Shown: positions 1 to 11,540, numbered from the stretch's first letter. The stretch: DNA of 64,000 nucleotides from Tenrec ecaudatus (GCF_050624435.1 NW_027459229.1:1-64000), one strand, 5' to 3'. Numbers and translations are program-made. Notes: a model not told the origin generated them from the letters alone.

Positions 1-1339
1 AATGATATGATATCTGTATTAATGACCAATATAATTGCCTATATAAAAGAATATAAGTATATAAAAACTTTTAAAACAATGCTCATAAGAACTTTATTTA
101 TATTGCTTTGTACTGGAAACAACCCAAGTACTCACTAACAGATGAATAAATAATAACAGGGTGATATTTCCATCCAACTAAATACTACATAACAATAAAT
201 GGAATTAACAGGATGATACTTCCATACAACTAAATACTATACAACAATAAATGGAATTAACAATCAATATGTACAAAAGTATATGTAAATCTAGACAGTT
301 GTACTTAAAATAAAAGAATGTATGCTGCATGATTTCATTTATATACAAGTGTAGATAATGAAAACTAATATATAGCGATGAATAGAATTAAAAATAATAG
401 GGTGGGAGGAAATTACAATGAAGCAATAGAAATTTTTTGAAGATAATCGATTCATTTTCTTAGTTATGATATGCACATGACTTTATACAATGTTAAAACA
501 TCAAATTCTACATTTTAAATATTTCAGTAACAAATATTCCTTTGCTCCATTCTCAAGAAGAAAATATTAATTCACAATATCTGAAATTAATTTAATTTAA
601 AAATTGAATTTTAATGAGGCTGCGTCAATTAAAATATGCAAGCACAATTTTTCAATGCCTTGAAAACAGAAAAATATTCAAATATTTTGGAAGCTAATTT
701 ACTTGGGAATTCTAAGAAAATCCTGGATTGTCTGCATAGTAATCTAATACCAAAAACTTAATTATCAGAAGCTGATAGGGAACGTTTATTTTAGACTAAT
801 GTGATGGTTATTTTTGTATGTCAGTTTAAGTAGTCTATAGCGCCTGAGTCAACCAATAATCTTATTTTGTACAAAAGTATTTTGTAGCTGTGGTTAATAC
901 AATAATCCATTGACTTTATATCATTTTAGATTCCCAACCTTATCTGGCCTGTCACCTTGTTTCAGAAAATAAAATACTCAGCACTCCCTTGACTATTAAA
1001 AACTTTTGTACTGTAGCCCATAATCCACGATAAAGTGTAGGTATCTGTTTTTGCAGCTTCCTTGGATCATTCCAGTGTCCCCCATGGAGTGATGTTGCCT
1101 GATTTTGGAAACACTGCTTTAAAAAAAGGAGACTAGCCTTGAAAATGTAGAGAGCCTTGTTCAGTAAAGTAAAACACCTTGAGTAAAGCTGAGGATCCCA
1201 AAAGAAAAAATTCAGTCCCCAAACTGCAGCACCAATTTCTGCTTCAGATTATAGACTGCTTACTTATCCTACAAACTTGAGGTTTTCCAGTGCCTACGCA
1301 TGTGCAAGGCAAATCATTTAAATACATACCATAAACCAG
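1..1339. other. Unassigned AT-rich sequence
   Basis: No open frame, exon or repeat family recognised, apart from the short tandem duplication listed separately at 157-260. The base composition is strongly AT-rich with many A and T runs. It could be ancient repeat sequence decayed beyond recognition or unique intergenic DNA. Confidence 0.6.
157..260. repeat. Two-copy 52-bp tandem duplication
   Basis: Positions 157-208 and 209-260 are two adjacent copies of a 52-bp unit that begins caggatgata or cagggtgata and ends ataaatggaattaa. They differ at only a few positions. This is a local duplication and no function is suggested. Confidence 0.9.
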
Positions 1340-1862
1340 GATACATTTTTAAAAACACTGTTTTAGCATCAGATAACGAGAAGATAAAAATATGAAACTG
1401 TTGTTTCTCCACATATTTTCCATCTAGGTCTATACATTTCTGACGATGATGTTTCTCTTTCTAAACCTTCCCATAGGCTTGGGTGCTCTTTGTTTGTTTT
1501 CAATTTCGATACCATTTTAATATTTTTCAAATTTACATTCCATAAAATTGTATTAAAATTAAATTTGTAATTTACCAACTGCAAAGCTATTTGTTTGTTT
1601 TACAAAGCCAGTTTATTCGGGGAAAATAGAAATATATTATTCCATAGGTCAATGTCATCAAACAGGATTGCACACGTTGACTTACACAATTTGTATAAAA
1701 TTGTAGTTTTAGCATCCTCAGGGGACTCAAACCATGTTCCTTTTAAATGTTCTTGGAGTTTTAGGACATTCTACAGAGGGAACGGGAGTCTAAAGGAGCA
1801 TAGACCGTAGAGTGGATGGATATGTTCAACAGGGTGCTCTGGAGACGCAAAATCATTGGCAC
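1340..1862 (-). pseudogene. Mariner (Tc1/mariner) transposase relic, C-terminal part
   Basis: Read on the minus strand, the segment keeps the C-terminal third of a mariner transposase. Near 1700-1860 there is a degenerate version of the catalytic-loop region (the block that reads PxYSPDLAPCDFxLFP in mariners). It is followed by a block reading HLKGTxFESPEDAKT, and near 1400-1450 by the family's closing block of the type QKCIDLDGxYVEK. Stops and frameshifts separate these blocks, and a foreign-looking AT-rich stretch lies at about 1480-1620. No terminal inverted repeat was found. It is a dead DNA transposon and a different copy from the one at 17380-18112. Confidence 0.65.
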
Positions 1863-1877
1863 TTGTAGGTGTACATA

Positions 1878-2078
1878 TATAAAGTCAAAAGTCATTCTAC
1901 TGAGTCAATTCCAACTCACAGAAACACCACAGAACAAGGTGTTTCAAACAAACACACGGTGTTTCATAGAACTGCCTTTTGGAGTTTTTGAAACTATAAC
2001 TCCTTATGGGGGAAAGAAAGCCTCATCTTTCTCCCTCTGGCTGGTGGTTTTAAACTGCTGACCTTGGCATTAGCAGTT
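1878..2078 (-). repeat. AfroSINE (tRNA-derived SINE)
   Basis: It shows the usual order of AfroSINE blocks in reverse complement: the tail block 'gagtcaattccaactcac', then 'gaactgcctttt', then 'gaaagcctcatctttctccct', then 'ctggtggttttaaactgctgacc' towards the tRNA-like head. The insertion abuts the LTR-like copy at 2080. Confidence 0.8.
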
Positions 2079-2079
2079 C

Positions 2080-2611
2080 AGTGTGTATTGATACAGATTT
2101 ATAACAAGAAATGGCTCACATAATCGTAAAAGTGAGCAAGTCAATTCTGGCTCAAGTATGTGTATCAGATGCAAGCAGAAGACTTCTCTTGACTCTTTAA
2201 CTACATAGGTTGATTAACAGGATGCTAGGAAATGAAGTAGGAAGAGCAAAGATTGATGCATGCCATGCTGATGAATCTGAGATAGGCTGAATGGATTCAA
2301 AGTCGTCAGTCTGCTGATGACTCCTGGAATGGACAGACAATAAAATAGGAGGCTGACATACCAGTTGCAGGATCCAAATTCAGCAATAGACGTGAGCTAG
2401 TTCCCACACACTGTCAATTTATAAGACAGGCCAAACTCTGAATGAAAACTCCCATAATTGTATCAAGATTATGATCAAATTAAGGAGTCTTTTCTCCACA
2501 AACTGGTTTGATGCTTCACAGAAGATCCTCTCACAGAGTTGATTACACTATGTTAGATAGTATCATAAGAGAGTCCTGGCAAACTTAACACAAACCTATC
2601 ACAGTTCACCC
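2080..2611 (-). mobile_element. ERV-L-type LTR, probable 3' LTR of the adjacent provirus remnant
   Basis: In reverse complement this matches the LTR at 51027-51689 block for block. Shared blocks include 'ttataacaagaaatggctcac', 'gttgattacactatgttag' and the end 'aacacaaaccta' (the other copy ends acacaaaacctaaca). On the minus strand a 3' LTR should lie at lower coordinates than pol, which is the case here: pol remnants follow at 3050-5092. The outer end is cut off by the AfroSINE at 1878-2078. Confidence 0.65.
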
Positions 2612-2645
2612 CTTTGTCAGCTTAGTATCTCCTTAAATAATACAT

Positions 2646-2840
2646 CAGCATTTTTCAACCTGTGGGTTGCAACCGCTTTTGGGGGGTCTAATGACCTGTT
2701 CACAGGGGCCCCCCAATTCATAACAGTAGCAAAATTATAGTTATGAAGTAGCAACGAAAATAATTTTGTGGTTGGAGGGTCACCACAACATGAGGAACTG
2801 TATCAAATGGTCGCAGCATTAGGAAAGCTGAGAACCACTG
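2646..2840 (+). mobile_element. SPIN-like non-autonomous hAT element
   Basis: A 195-bp element with hAT-type ends. It starts cagcatttttcaacctgtgg and closes gaaagctgagaaccactg, which is inverted relative to the start. The interior has the paired blocks 'gacctgttcacaggggccc' and 'ggagggtcaccacaacatga'. These are the landmarks of SPIN and related URR1/OposCharlie-type elements. Flanking 8-mers (taatacat and ctatatag) are only weakly alike, as expected for an old duplication. It sits between the LTR and pol remnants of the ERV-L copy. Confidence 0.8.
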
Positions 2841-3049
2841 CTATATAGTCTACAAACAAAGACAGTAATAAAGTCATACTTGCAGCTAATATTATATAAC
2901 TAATATGCACAGAACCAAAAAATGCACTCACCCCATTTAAATTTTATATTTTATAACTAAACAAAATAAAACTATTTAATACACATATACAAAGAAAACA
3001 TTTCCAACAAATCGCTATTTCTGTAACTGATCACATGGCTGTCGGTGGT

Positions 3050-5092
3050 ATTAAGAACTACCATCTTCGACTACTCATTCTTTATTTCCTTTACTCTTGG
3101 CTAGTAAATTCCCTTTACTCTCAGCTGATCATGTTGTTCGTTCGCCTGATGGGGTGACCCAATCCTAATGTCAGAATCAGGTTACTACAGTCTACTCTTG
3201 ACTTAAATCACAGGACAGAGTAATATTAAGGAGACAGTCTAAGGGATATCCTGGTTCTACACATACCCTGCTATACCTCCATTATGCAATGCCAACCCAA
3301 TTCTCCCTTGGCAATCAGGATCAATCATCCCACTCAGAACATTAACACTCTCCTTTGGCTGTTGATCCATGAGGTATCCAAAATGGCCAGGAGGCATTCA
3401 TAACTCACGGTTCAATGGAATCAATGCTTTATCTCCAGTGGAGTATTCCTCCCTAAGATTTCCAGACCATAAGAGCATATGGCTACAGGAAAAGGAAGCA
3501 CAAGTATTATGAATAGGTCATTGGAAATAATAGTGAGTAATGTCACTCACATTTAAACTTTTGGTTCCTGGACTCCATGGACCCTGGCTATTGGAGAAAA
3601 AGAACCACATACTGGGTGCTGATTTAGGACATATACAGCCTCCTGGAGTACATTCCCCAGCCCAGCAACAACTCACCACTTAGCTGGCATCGTAATTGTG
3701 TCTTTAGAAATCTAGTCCATCCTCCCATCAACTCAACAGCTTCAGGACAGTGGAACATGGGGAGACCAGTGGAATCTATCGTCATGGGCCCATTGCCACA
3801 GTTCTTTGCTGTGAAATGGTCTGTGTAAGCTTCTCATGGATAAGACATTCTGTAAGTTTATGAGTGGTAGTATTGACAGAAGGATTGTGTGCAGGGAAAG
3901 CAAAGCTAAATCCAGAGTAAGTATCTATTTCAGTTGGAATAAAATACTGTCATTTCTATGAAGGAAGATCTGTAATCAACCTGTCACCAGGTTTCAAGTT
4001 GATCTCTCCAAGGAATGGTCCCATATCTTGGGCTCAGTGTTGTTCTCTGCTGTCAGCACATCAGACACTCGGCAGTGGCAGTAGCCAAATCAGCCTTGAT
4101 GAGTGGGAGTCTGTGTTGCTGAGCACACACTTAACCTTCATCCTTGCCACCATGGATATTTTGTCACTTTGGGCAATTACAGGAATTGTTGAGGAAAGAG
4201 AATGACTGATTTCTACAGAACATGACATCCTATCCACTTGATTCTTAACATCCTCCTCTGCATGGGAAGGTAACCCTCTTTTGAGCATTCAAATGAGACA
4301 TTCAGATAGGCCTTTTCACATACTTCTTCCCCACAACATCTTTGTCATCAATTTTCCAATCATACTCCTTTCAAGTCCCTGACTCTCCAGCTAAACCATT
4401 AGCAATAGTCATGAATCAATATAAAGTTGTGCATTTGCCCATGTTTCCTTCTAAGCAAGCTCCAAGATGCACTGCTCAAAATGCTGCCCACTAGGAGGAA
4501 CTCCCTTCACCAGTTCCTTCAGCAAGGTCCCAGAGAGGGGCTACACAGTGTTGCTGCTGTGCACTTTTGAAGGATGCATGCACGCCATGCAGAACCATCA
4601 GTAAATCAAGCCTGCATTTCCTGTTTCTCAGTCAGCTGATCATAAGGCACTCCACATGAAATCATAAGTTAAGATTGGGGAAAAAGATAGTATGCTGGCA
4701 GGAGTGGAGACCATAGGACTTTAGCCTACTTCTTCATGCCGTTTGTTTGTACCTTCAGATCCTGCTCTAGCCTGGTCTTGTATATACCACTTCCATTTAA
4801 TGACAGAGTGCTGCCGTGCATGTCCAACTTCGTTATTCTGGACCAGGCAGCGCTCAGGGCATGCTGAAAAACTCTCAGGCTACATGGTGATTGTTGGTGT
4901 ATGTTGAGGTGTTCACTCTCCACTCTCCACTGAGGCCCAGTAGCCCAGTAGGTTAAAGGCTGTTTTTCTGCAGAGCATAGCAGAGCTTACCTTGAATATT
5001 CCAGGGTAGGGGTTTTCTCTGTTACTCACCAATAAGGGTCTGCGTCTGTCAAAGACCCCAACTGCATCTGTATCTACCACTGATACCTCAAG
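3050..5092 (-). pseudogene. ERV-L-like endogenous retrovirus pol remnant (RNase H region, integrase, dUTPase)
   Basis: Read on the minus strand, the segment falls into blocks in ERV-L pol order. Part of the RNase H to integrase junction lies around 4060-5092. An integrase core lies around 3560-4080, with a degenerate DTYSG-type block near 3920 and an AHNxS block near 3890. A dUTPase block lies around 3300-3370, with the IDPDxxGxIG signature near 3310-3350. dUTPase placed after integrase is characteristic of ERV-L. The frame is broken many times by stops and shifts, no gag or env was recognised, and the copy cannot be functional. The upstream end is cut at 5092 by an RTE fragment. This is an old genomic fossil. 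Confidence 0.7.
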
Positions 5093-5392
5093 CATTAAAC
5101 GTTTGAATTATAGTGTTGGAGAAGAATATTGAAAGTACCAAGGACTTCTAAAAGCACAAACCAATCTGTCATGGAAGAGGTACAGCTAGACTGCTACTTA
5201 GAAATATGACTTCATCTCACATTCTTTGGGCGTGTTATCAGGTGAGATCTGTCCTTAGAAAAGAATAGTATGCTTAGTCTCATCCATGGGCGCAGTTGTC
5301 AGGATGGGGCAGGACTGGGCTGGGTTTTATGATGTTGTACATAGGTCACTGTGAGTCCTAACCAACTGATAGCACCTAACAACAACAGGTTA
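5093..5392 (+). mobile_element. RTE-clade LINE, 3' end
   Basis: It starts in the block 'gttggagaagaatattgaaagtacca' and continues through 'agaccaatctgtc...gaagaggtacagc' to the 3' tail 'gatagcacctaacaacaac'. These blocks recur in the same order in the copies at 9205, 12555, 26100 and 50294. It encodes the C-terminal end of RTE ORF2, which is heavily decayed. Confidence 0.85.
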
Positions 5393-6238
5393 TAAAATGC
5401 TAAGGGTTTTTGTTTTGTTTTACAATTCTTCTTCTTAGCCAAGCTCCCAGCCCTTCCTCTCACTGGTTCTCATTATCTCAACATGTGATCCATTGACCTC
5501 TGCGGTGCTCTGGGAACCAGTGTACCCAGTGGCCTGCCTCACAGGCTCAGTGCTGCTCCTCTGCACTACATAGTGGTCTCAATGCTGCTCCTGTTCTCTG
5601 TCTCATGGTCTGGGTGGCAGGACCTCTGTTGCCACCATCGCCTCAGAGGTAGGGATCTTGCGCAAGTTCCCTACGTGGCTTGTCTTTCTAAATTGGGTCT
5701 TGATTATCTCTCTTTCTGCTCATTTACATATCCAAAGGAATTTTAAAGCCAATCAATCCCTTCTATTAGTGTTTTAGACACCCTTTTTGCATGGCTCCAA
5801 CCAATCATTGGGTAAGAGTTACAAGGGCATGGATAGAAGAACCATATCAAGTAACTTCACTTCACCACAAAGTTAATTAACATACTTTGTTTGAAATAAA
5901 TGCACATTTGTATGAACAAGAAGCCCAGTTGCCAAACCTTTCTGACTTACCCTTACATTGCAAAGGAGTTACATTGTTGGAATTATAGTCAATGCCACAA
6001 CAGAGGTGAATGGAAAACTAGTTTTCTCTGTAAATTTGTATCCAAATTACAAGAAAAATAAATAAATTGAAAGAGATGTATGTTAGAAATAGAAAAGAAT
6101 GCAAAGAGTGCGTGATATCTTTAGGAACGATTGCTCATTCAACATGGTTGTAGCATGAAGCTGCAGCCCTGTTTCTTACATGCTGAGTTTGAGCTGCATC
6201 TGCAACATCACCTTAGAGCTGTCTAGTCTAGTAAGCAA
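5393..6238. other. Unassigned stretch
   Basis: No confident assignment. The part at about 5430-5870 is somewhat GC-richer. It has the look of an LTR or old repeat with ccaat-containing motifs (5750, 5800), but no boundaries or duplications were found. No exon is apparent. Confidence 0.5.
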
Positions 6239-6239
6239 G

Positions 6240-6440
6240 AAGCTTGGTGGTGCTGCAGGCTAAGAGCTGAGGTGCTAGCTACCAGGCTAGCCATTCAGAC
6301 CCAATAGCTGATCCAAAAGAGAACGATGAAGCTACCTTCTCCTATAGTGATTTCCCAGCTTGGAAAACCAAAGGGACAGCTCTCCTCTGTCCCATAAGGT
6401 CACGCTGAGTCAGTATCAACTCATTAGCTATAGGCTTTAG
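6240..6440 (+). repeat. AfroSINE
   Basis: Head block 'ggtggtgctgcaggctaagag' is followed by 'gctagctaccaggctagccattcagaccc', 'gatgaagctaccttctcc' and the tail block 'ataaggtcacgctgagtcag', in the AfroSINE order. Divergent copy. Confidence 0.75.
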
Positions 6441-6554
6441 TCTACTAAGAGACTGACTGCGGAAGTCCAATAGACTGAGGAAATTTGGGATGGGGAAGTA
6501 ATTGAAGATATGGTTAACAGATTAAGTTGTAGGAGACTGTGAAAAGCACTTACT

Positions 6555-6682
6555 AGAAGACTCAACCTCATTGCCATTGAGGGAATGCTGATTCAGAGCA
6601 ACCCTGCAGGACAAGGCAGAACTGGTTCTGTATGTTTCTGAGACTGTTGTTCCTCTTTATAGGAGGACATTTATATATCTGA
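6555..6682 (-). repeat. AfroSINE, 3' half
   Basis: The reverse-complement tail blocks 'attgccattgagggaatgctgattcagagcaacc' and 'gcagaactggttctg' match the 3' half of AfroSINE. The tRNA-like head is missing. Confidence 0.65.
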
Positions 6683-7183
6683 GGAGAATAAAGATTTAGG
6701 AGACATAGAAGTGGAAAAATAGGTACAAAGTACAAAAAAGATATTGAGATTGTGCTGTCATAAAGACAGGAAGAAAACTAAGAGCACGTGACATCACGTT
6801 AGTCAAGAATAGTGAGCTATCCAGAAAGAAGGAGAGGTGAGGTGACAGTGTCAGTGAATAGCTTCAGTAAATTTATAAAATACATATAATATAAACTTAA
6901 GCAGCTAAATTTTATTAATACTTTTTAGAGAATACTAATTTTCCATGATCATCCTTCCAACTTCATTACTAACAGAATTTCAAATGAGTTATAAAATATT
7001 TTAACACATAACACAAAGTCTAATCATATACACTGGTATCATCATGTCAAAGGAAAAACAACACTGTGTTACGGGCAGTCAATAATTACGGATGACGGTT
7101 GATAGAGTTGCCAGTTGTAAGAACAGAAGGGAATATTGCATCGTTCAAGACCCAGAAATGGTGACATAGTCGCATTATATTTA
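6683..7183. other. Unassigned stretch
   Basis: AT-rich sequence without a recognisable gene or repeat. The last ~120 bases may already be decayed RTE, but this could not be aligned by eye. Confidence 0.5.
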
Positions 7184-7620
7184 TTTAACCTTTAGGCTGA
7201 ATAAACAATCAAAGAAGATGGACTTTATGAAGAAGGATGGAGGATCAGGATTGGAGGAAGGCTGACTGACAATCTTCTGGAGGCAGAGGACACAATCTTG
7301 CTTTCTGAAAGTGAGGAGGGCTTGAAGCAAAAATCTTGCGAAGATTAAGGATTAAACCTAATTCAAAGAAAGCAAACATCCTCACAAAAATAAAGCATCA
7401 TGGTACACAGAGAAGCAGTGAAAGCTGTCAGGGCTTCACCTCGCTTGGAACCACAACCAATGCTCATGGAAGCAGCAGTGAAGAGTTCCAATGGCATGTT
7501 ACATTGGGTAAATCTCAATGTAAAGTATTGAAAAGCAAGTATGTTATTTGGATGATTAAGATGTGCATGACTCAAGGTTGGGGTACAGAGGAAGCAACTG
7601 GGGTCCTTAGGAGTGACTTT
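7184..7620 (+). pseudogene. RTE LINE ORF2 fragment (reverse transcriptase region), 5' part of a split copy
   Basis: The DNA follows the RTE order: 'gaggatcaggattggagga', the region around the catalytic YADD box (here disrupted, reading through 'ggaggcagaggacacaa'), 'gaaagtgaggagggcttgaagc', then the block encoding the FTSLGTTTNAHGSSS-like stretch near 7430-7480. This corresponds to the RT palm and thumb and downstream region of ORF2. The open frame that runs from 7336 past 7620 is chimeric, because its end lies in the inserted T repeat. The copy resumes at 9205. Confidence 0.75.
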
Positions 7621-9120
7621 GCTTTTGGGGGCTCTTACAGCTCCTATAACATTCTATACATTGATTGTATCAAGCATATTTACACATATATTGCCATCAT
7701 TTCCAAAACATTTTCTACTGGAGCTCTTTGTATAAATCCCTATTTTCCCCTCCCACCTTCATGAATCCTTGATATATTTTATATTGTTATTATTATTTTG
7801 TATCTTAAGCTGTCTATTGTTTCCCTTGACCTACATCTCTGTAATTCATTGCCTTTGGAAGGGCCTATATATCCAACCTTGTGATGTGTTCCCCCTTTCT
7901 CCCCATGCCCCTTCCCCAACCATCCCCCTACCATGATATCGCTATTCCTACTACTGTTCCTGAGGCGTTTATCTGTCATGAAAACCATGAGCTCTTATAT
8001 GTACCTATGTATGTTCTCCGGTCTAGACAGATCTGTAAGGTTGAACTGGGTCATGGTAGTGTTGGGGAGGAAGCAGTCAGGAACTAGAGGAATGATGTGT
8101 GTTTCGTCACTGCTGTACTGAACCTTGGCTTAATCATCCCTTCCTTATAACCCTTCTGTGGGGGGGATATCCAATGGTCTACAGATGGGCTTTGTTTCTC
8201 CACTCCAACCCCCTTGTTCACATCGATATAGCTGTTTGTTTTGGATCTTTTGATACCTGATACCTGGTCCAGTCGACACCTCGTGATCACACAGGCTGGT
8301 GTGCTTGTCCATGTGGGCTTATTTGCTTCCCTGCTAGATGGCTGCTTGTTTAACTTCAAGCCTTTAGGACCCCAGATGCTGTATCTTTTGATAGCCAGGC
8401 ATCACCCACTGTCTTCACCACATTTGCTTATGCAGCCATTTTTTCTTCGGCAACCATGTTGGAAAGGTGTTGGAAAGGTGAGTATCAAAGAATGTCAGGT
8501 TATTAGACAAGTGTCCTTGTGTTAAGGGGGCCTTGAGAAGAGGTACAAAGCCCATCTACTATCTTAAAACATAAAATATAAATATATTTACATTGGCCTC
8601 TATCTCTTTCCTCTATAAATAGCTTTGCCTCCTATTTCTTTCCTCTATTTACTTTCCCCTTCCTCCCAACCCACTATCTTGTTCACTCTCCATTCAGCTC
8701 TCCATAATTCCTTTAGGATACATTAAACCCCACCAGGCTTTATACCCCTCCCTCACCATCAATTTTAGATCTCTGTTGTTATCTTATCCCTGAGTGTATA
8801 GGCTTTCCATCCCCCCTCCTCTCCCAGTCTCCCCTGGAACAGCCAGTCCTTTTCTTCTCTCCTCAGGATTGTCTGACCTGCCAATCTTATCTAGATAGAC
8901 ATAGGGTGAAAGAAAAAGAAACAAAAATAATAAAAATAAGTAGGCAGTTGCAGGTCTGTCTGCTGACCCCTATGTAGGTTTTCTGACCAAGTCTGATGAG
9001 GTTTCTAACACTGTCCCCCACATCAGAAGTCTGGAAACCTCAGGGACTGGGTTATTTTGTTCCCCTTGCTGCCCTGCCACTGTGCCAGGGGCAGACGGGC
9101 ACACTTTCTGCACGGTGGAG
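7621..9120 (-). mobile_element. LINE-like repeat of family T (probable L1 3' UTR), longest copy
   Basis: On the minus strand the element ends near 7621 in a 'gagcccccaaa' block, the position where better copies end 'ccaataaaatgatt' plus poly(A). Shared landmarks with the other copies, read on the plus strand, are: the cttatagctc/tacatt opening, 'catatttacacatatattgcc', 'aaccttg...gttccccctttct', 'tctggtctagacagatctgtaagg', 'gtcgacacctcgtgatcacacaggctggtgtg' (as shorter blocks) and 'gccaggcatcaccc'. This copy extends about 600 bases further 5' (8530-9120) than the others. No coding frame of its own is recognisable. It splits an RTE. Confidence 0.65.
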
Positions 9121-9204
9121 ATTGTTCATCTAAGTAGAATTGGATTTCCCAGCCCCTGGTTGTGAGGGTAGAAATAAGGCCACATCCACTCTTCTAAGCC
9201 CTCA

Positions 9205-9656
9205 GTTTTCTCCAACCCAAACCATGGTATTTTCATTCGCCTCAGATTCATGGGAAAGTTAGACATCGAATAAGGAAGGCCGAAGAAGAATGAATACACT
9301 TGAGCTATTGGGCTGTGAAAATGATTGAAAGTATCATGGACTGTCAAGATAACACACATTTGTCTTAGAAGAAGTGAGGAGGCCAGAATGCATCTCACAG
9401 GCCAGGATGGTGAGACTTCATCTCACGTACTTTGGACACATTCTTAAGAAGGAACAGTCCCTGGAAATGGACATTTACTTGGTAAAGTGGCGGTGGCAGT
9501 GAAAAAGATGAAGACCTTTGACTAGATGGATTGCCGCCGTGGCTGCAATAATGGGTTCAAAAATAAAAACCATGGTGAGGAAGGTGCAGGACCGGGTATT
9601 TGTCATTCTTCTGTACATCAGAACTGACTCATTTCACCCGACAATAACAGCAGATT
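9205..9656 (+). mobile_element. RTE LINE 3' end, 3' part of the split copy
   Basis: It opens at 'ccaaaccatggtattttcat', which is where the RTE reading stops before the T insertion at 7620. It runs through 'agttagacatcgaataagga', 'aacagtccctggaaatggac', 'tagatggattgcc' and 'gtgcaggaccgggta' to 'cccgacaataacagcag'. Orientation and element order agree with 7184-7620, so both are parts of one insertion. Confidence 0.8.
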
Positions 9657-11029
9657 AGGGCTGCCCCACAATCTAGAATTCAAGAGTTGGTTATTTTAAA
9701 ATTCTGATACAGCCGCCGTCATTTTTGAGATTTGGGGTAGCTTCATACACTATTAAATTGACAGATACACATCTGCATGCCGTATAAAAGTATGAAAAAT
9801 GAGCACCCTTAAGTTTTGAAATTAGAGTTCTCAGCAAAATGGATTCCCAAATTCATATGCACTTTAAACAGAAGTTATCTCAAAAAGGAATTATTTATGT
9901 AAATGCAGCAAGTGGAAATAAAGGAACCAATGTTAGGTTCTTATCTTAAAACTATGTAGCATTAATTTCAAATAAAATAAAATATTTGTTGATGTCAAAA
10001 TAACAAAATTACTAACAGCCAGTGGCTTTTTCATCACTTCACATTGCAGTATAAAGTATTACCTAATTCTAACTGGCATCTAGGCAATCAGAGTGCTAGT
10101 AGTATAAACAGGGATACTGGAATTCACTGTGAATTTAGAGGCTTCTAGGGAAACCTCTGAGGGTATTTGGGGTAATGAAAGCAGAGAGACAAGAAATATA
10201 AAGGAAATCAAATTTTTAAAGTACAATTATAAGAAAATAAAATGTGGTAACTTTATGTTACTTTAAGATATTCTAACCTTATCATACAGCCAATTTTCCT
10301 TTAAAGGAAAAGAATAACTCTTCTCAATTAGTCCATGACATGCAAAACGTTTTTCTTTCTATAATCCAAGCCGATAAATTTACCATTTCGATGTAGTATC
10401 AAGTCACTCAATGTAGTGAAGAAAAATGAATGTCATGTCCCATTCAGTCTGAACTATGTATCAGTTGGGAGGTATTGATCAAAATATGAACGATGTTTTT
10501 CATTACTGAAGGTACCCGATGCTTTGTTATAAATATCTTCTTGAGAATATAAAGAATCCACCTTTTCCACTTTTCTTCACAGAACAGTTTCTAAAGGCTT
10601 TTATTCAATGATTTTCTCCCCTCAAAACCCATTACTAGTGTTCCAAATATTTCCCAGTTCAATTTACATTAGATCAAGAAATGAAAAACAGAAAGAACTA
10701 ATAATGAGCCAGAGACTGAACTGAACCTTTTACCTCTCCAATCTCCAGTATCTAATGTGCATCACTAAGTTATAGTTCTAAAGTATATTATATAAAAAGG
10801 ACAACATTTTATATGCCTAATGGGAAAATGCAAAGAAGAGAAAATTTTTGTACCTATCATAAAAATGTAGCTTCCTAATGGAATTGACAAGATGGAAATT
10901 TGCCAGCAGCCATTTTCCTAGCACCACGGTTAATTGAGCATGAGCACACCATAGGTCAAAGCCACAGGTAACTGATCCTATGGCAGGGAGACTACGAAGA
11001 ACAAAATAGTATTGGCCAGCTCACTTGAG
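9657..11029. other. Unassigned stretch
   Basis: About 1.4 kb of AT-rich sequence with no recognised repeat, exon or RNA gene. No long open frame on either strand. Confidence 0.6.
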
Positions 11030-11540
11030 ATAAAGTTTATTGTGTCAACCTGGTCCATAAACACAGGTGGGGTTAATTGAAGGGCAGAGAGATAAATAGC
11101 TCAGTGAGCCTTGCCTTTCTAGTTCTGGAGTCTCTTGCTTTGTGATGGTCAGACCAGGGTGCAGCTGCCTTAGCCAATTTCCTGCTTCAGCTTGCAAGGC
11201 TCACTTCCTGCAAGACGTGCCATGAGGAAAAGCCACATGGACTTACCCTGGTGCAGCCCTGGGTGCTGGAGCACCCATGTGGAGACCCCTGCCAGTGCTG
11301 AGATGCTTACACATTCACTGATTTGGCTTTCCTCCTGCAGTCGGCATCATAGTGTGTGTTTTGTGAGATGGAGGAGGACTTTGTGGATTGGTTTTGGACC
11401 TATGGGCTAATGTTGGACTGTGGGCTTGGGCAGCAGTGGGTTGGGATGTTTTCTTGATGTGAATTTAACCTTTACATGAAACTGTCTTATACATATGAGT
11501 TTCTGTGGATTTGTTTCTCTAATGTACCCAGACTAACAGA
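11030..11540 (+). mobile_element. LTR-like element
   Basis: The sequence has the layout of an ERV-L or MaLR-type LTR. It opens with 'tgtgtcaacctgg' (the 51027 LTR opens tgttaggttttgtgtcgacttgg) and ends 'gtttctctaatgtacccagactaaca' (the other ends ggttctgcttctttattgaaccctgcctaaca). The middle is poorly similar, so it is a related or older subfamily. No target duplication was recognised. Confidence 0.5.

Noticed and set aside
5430..5870. LTR-like stretch with ccaat motifs
   Set aside because: No terminal dinucleotides, duplications or partner copy could be found.
7336..7764. 142-codon open frame
   Set aside because: It begins in RTE reverse transcriptase sequence and ends inside the inserted T repeat, so it is a chimera of two elements.
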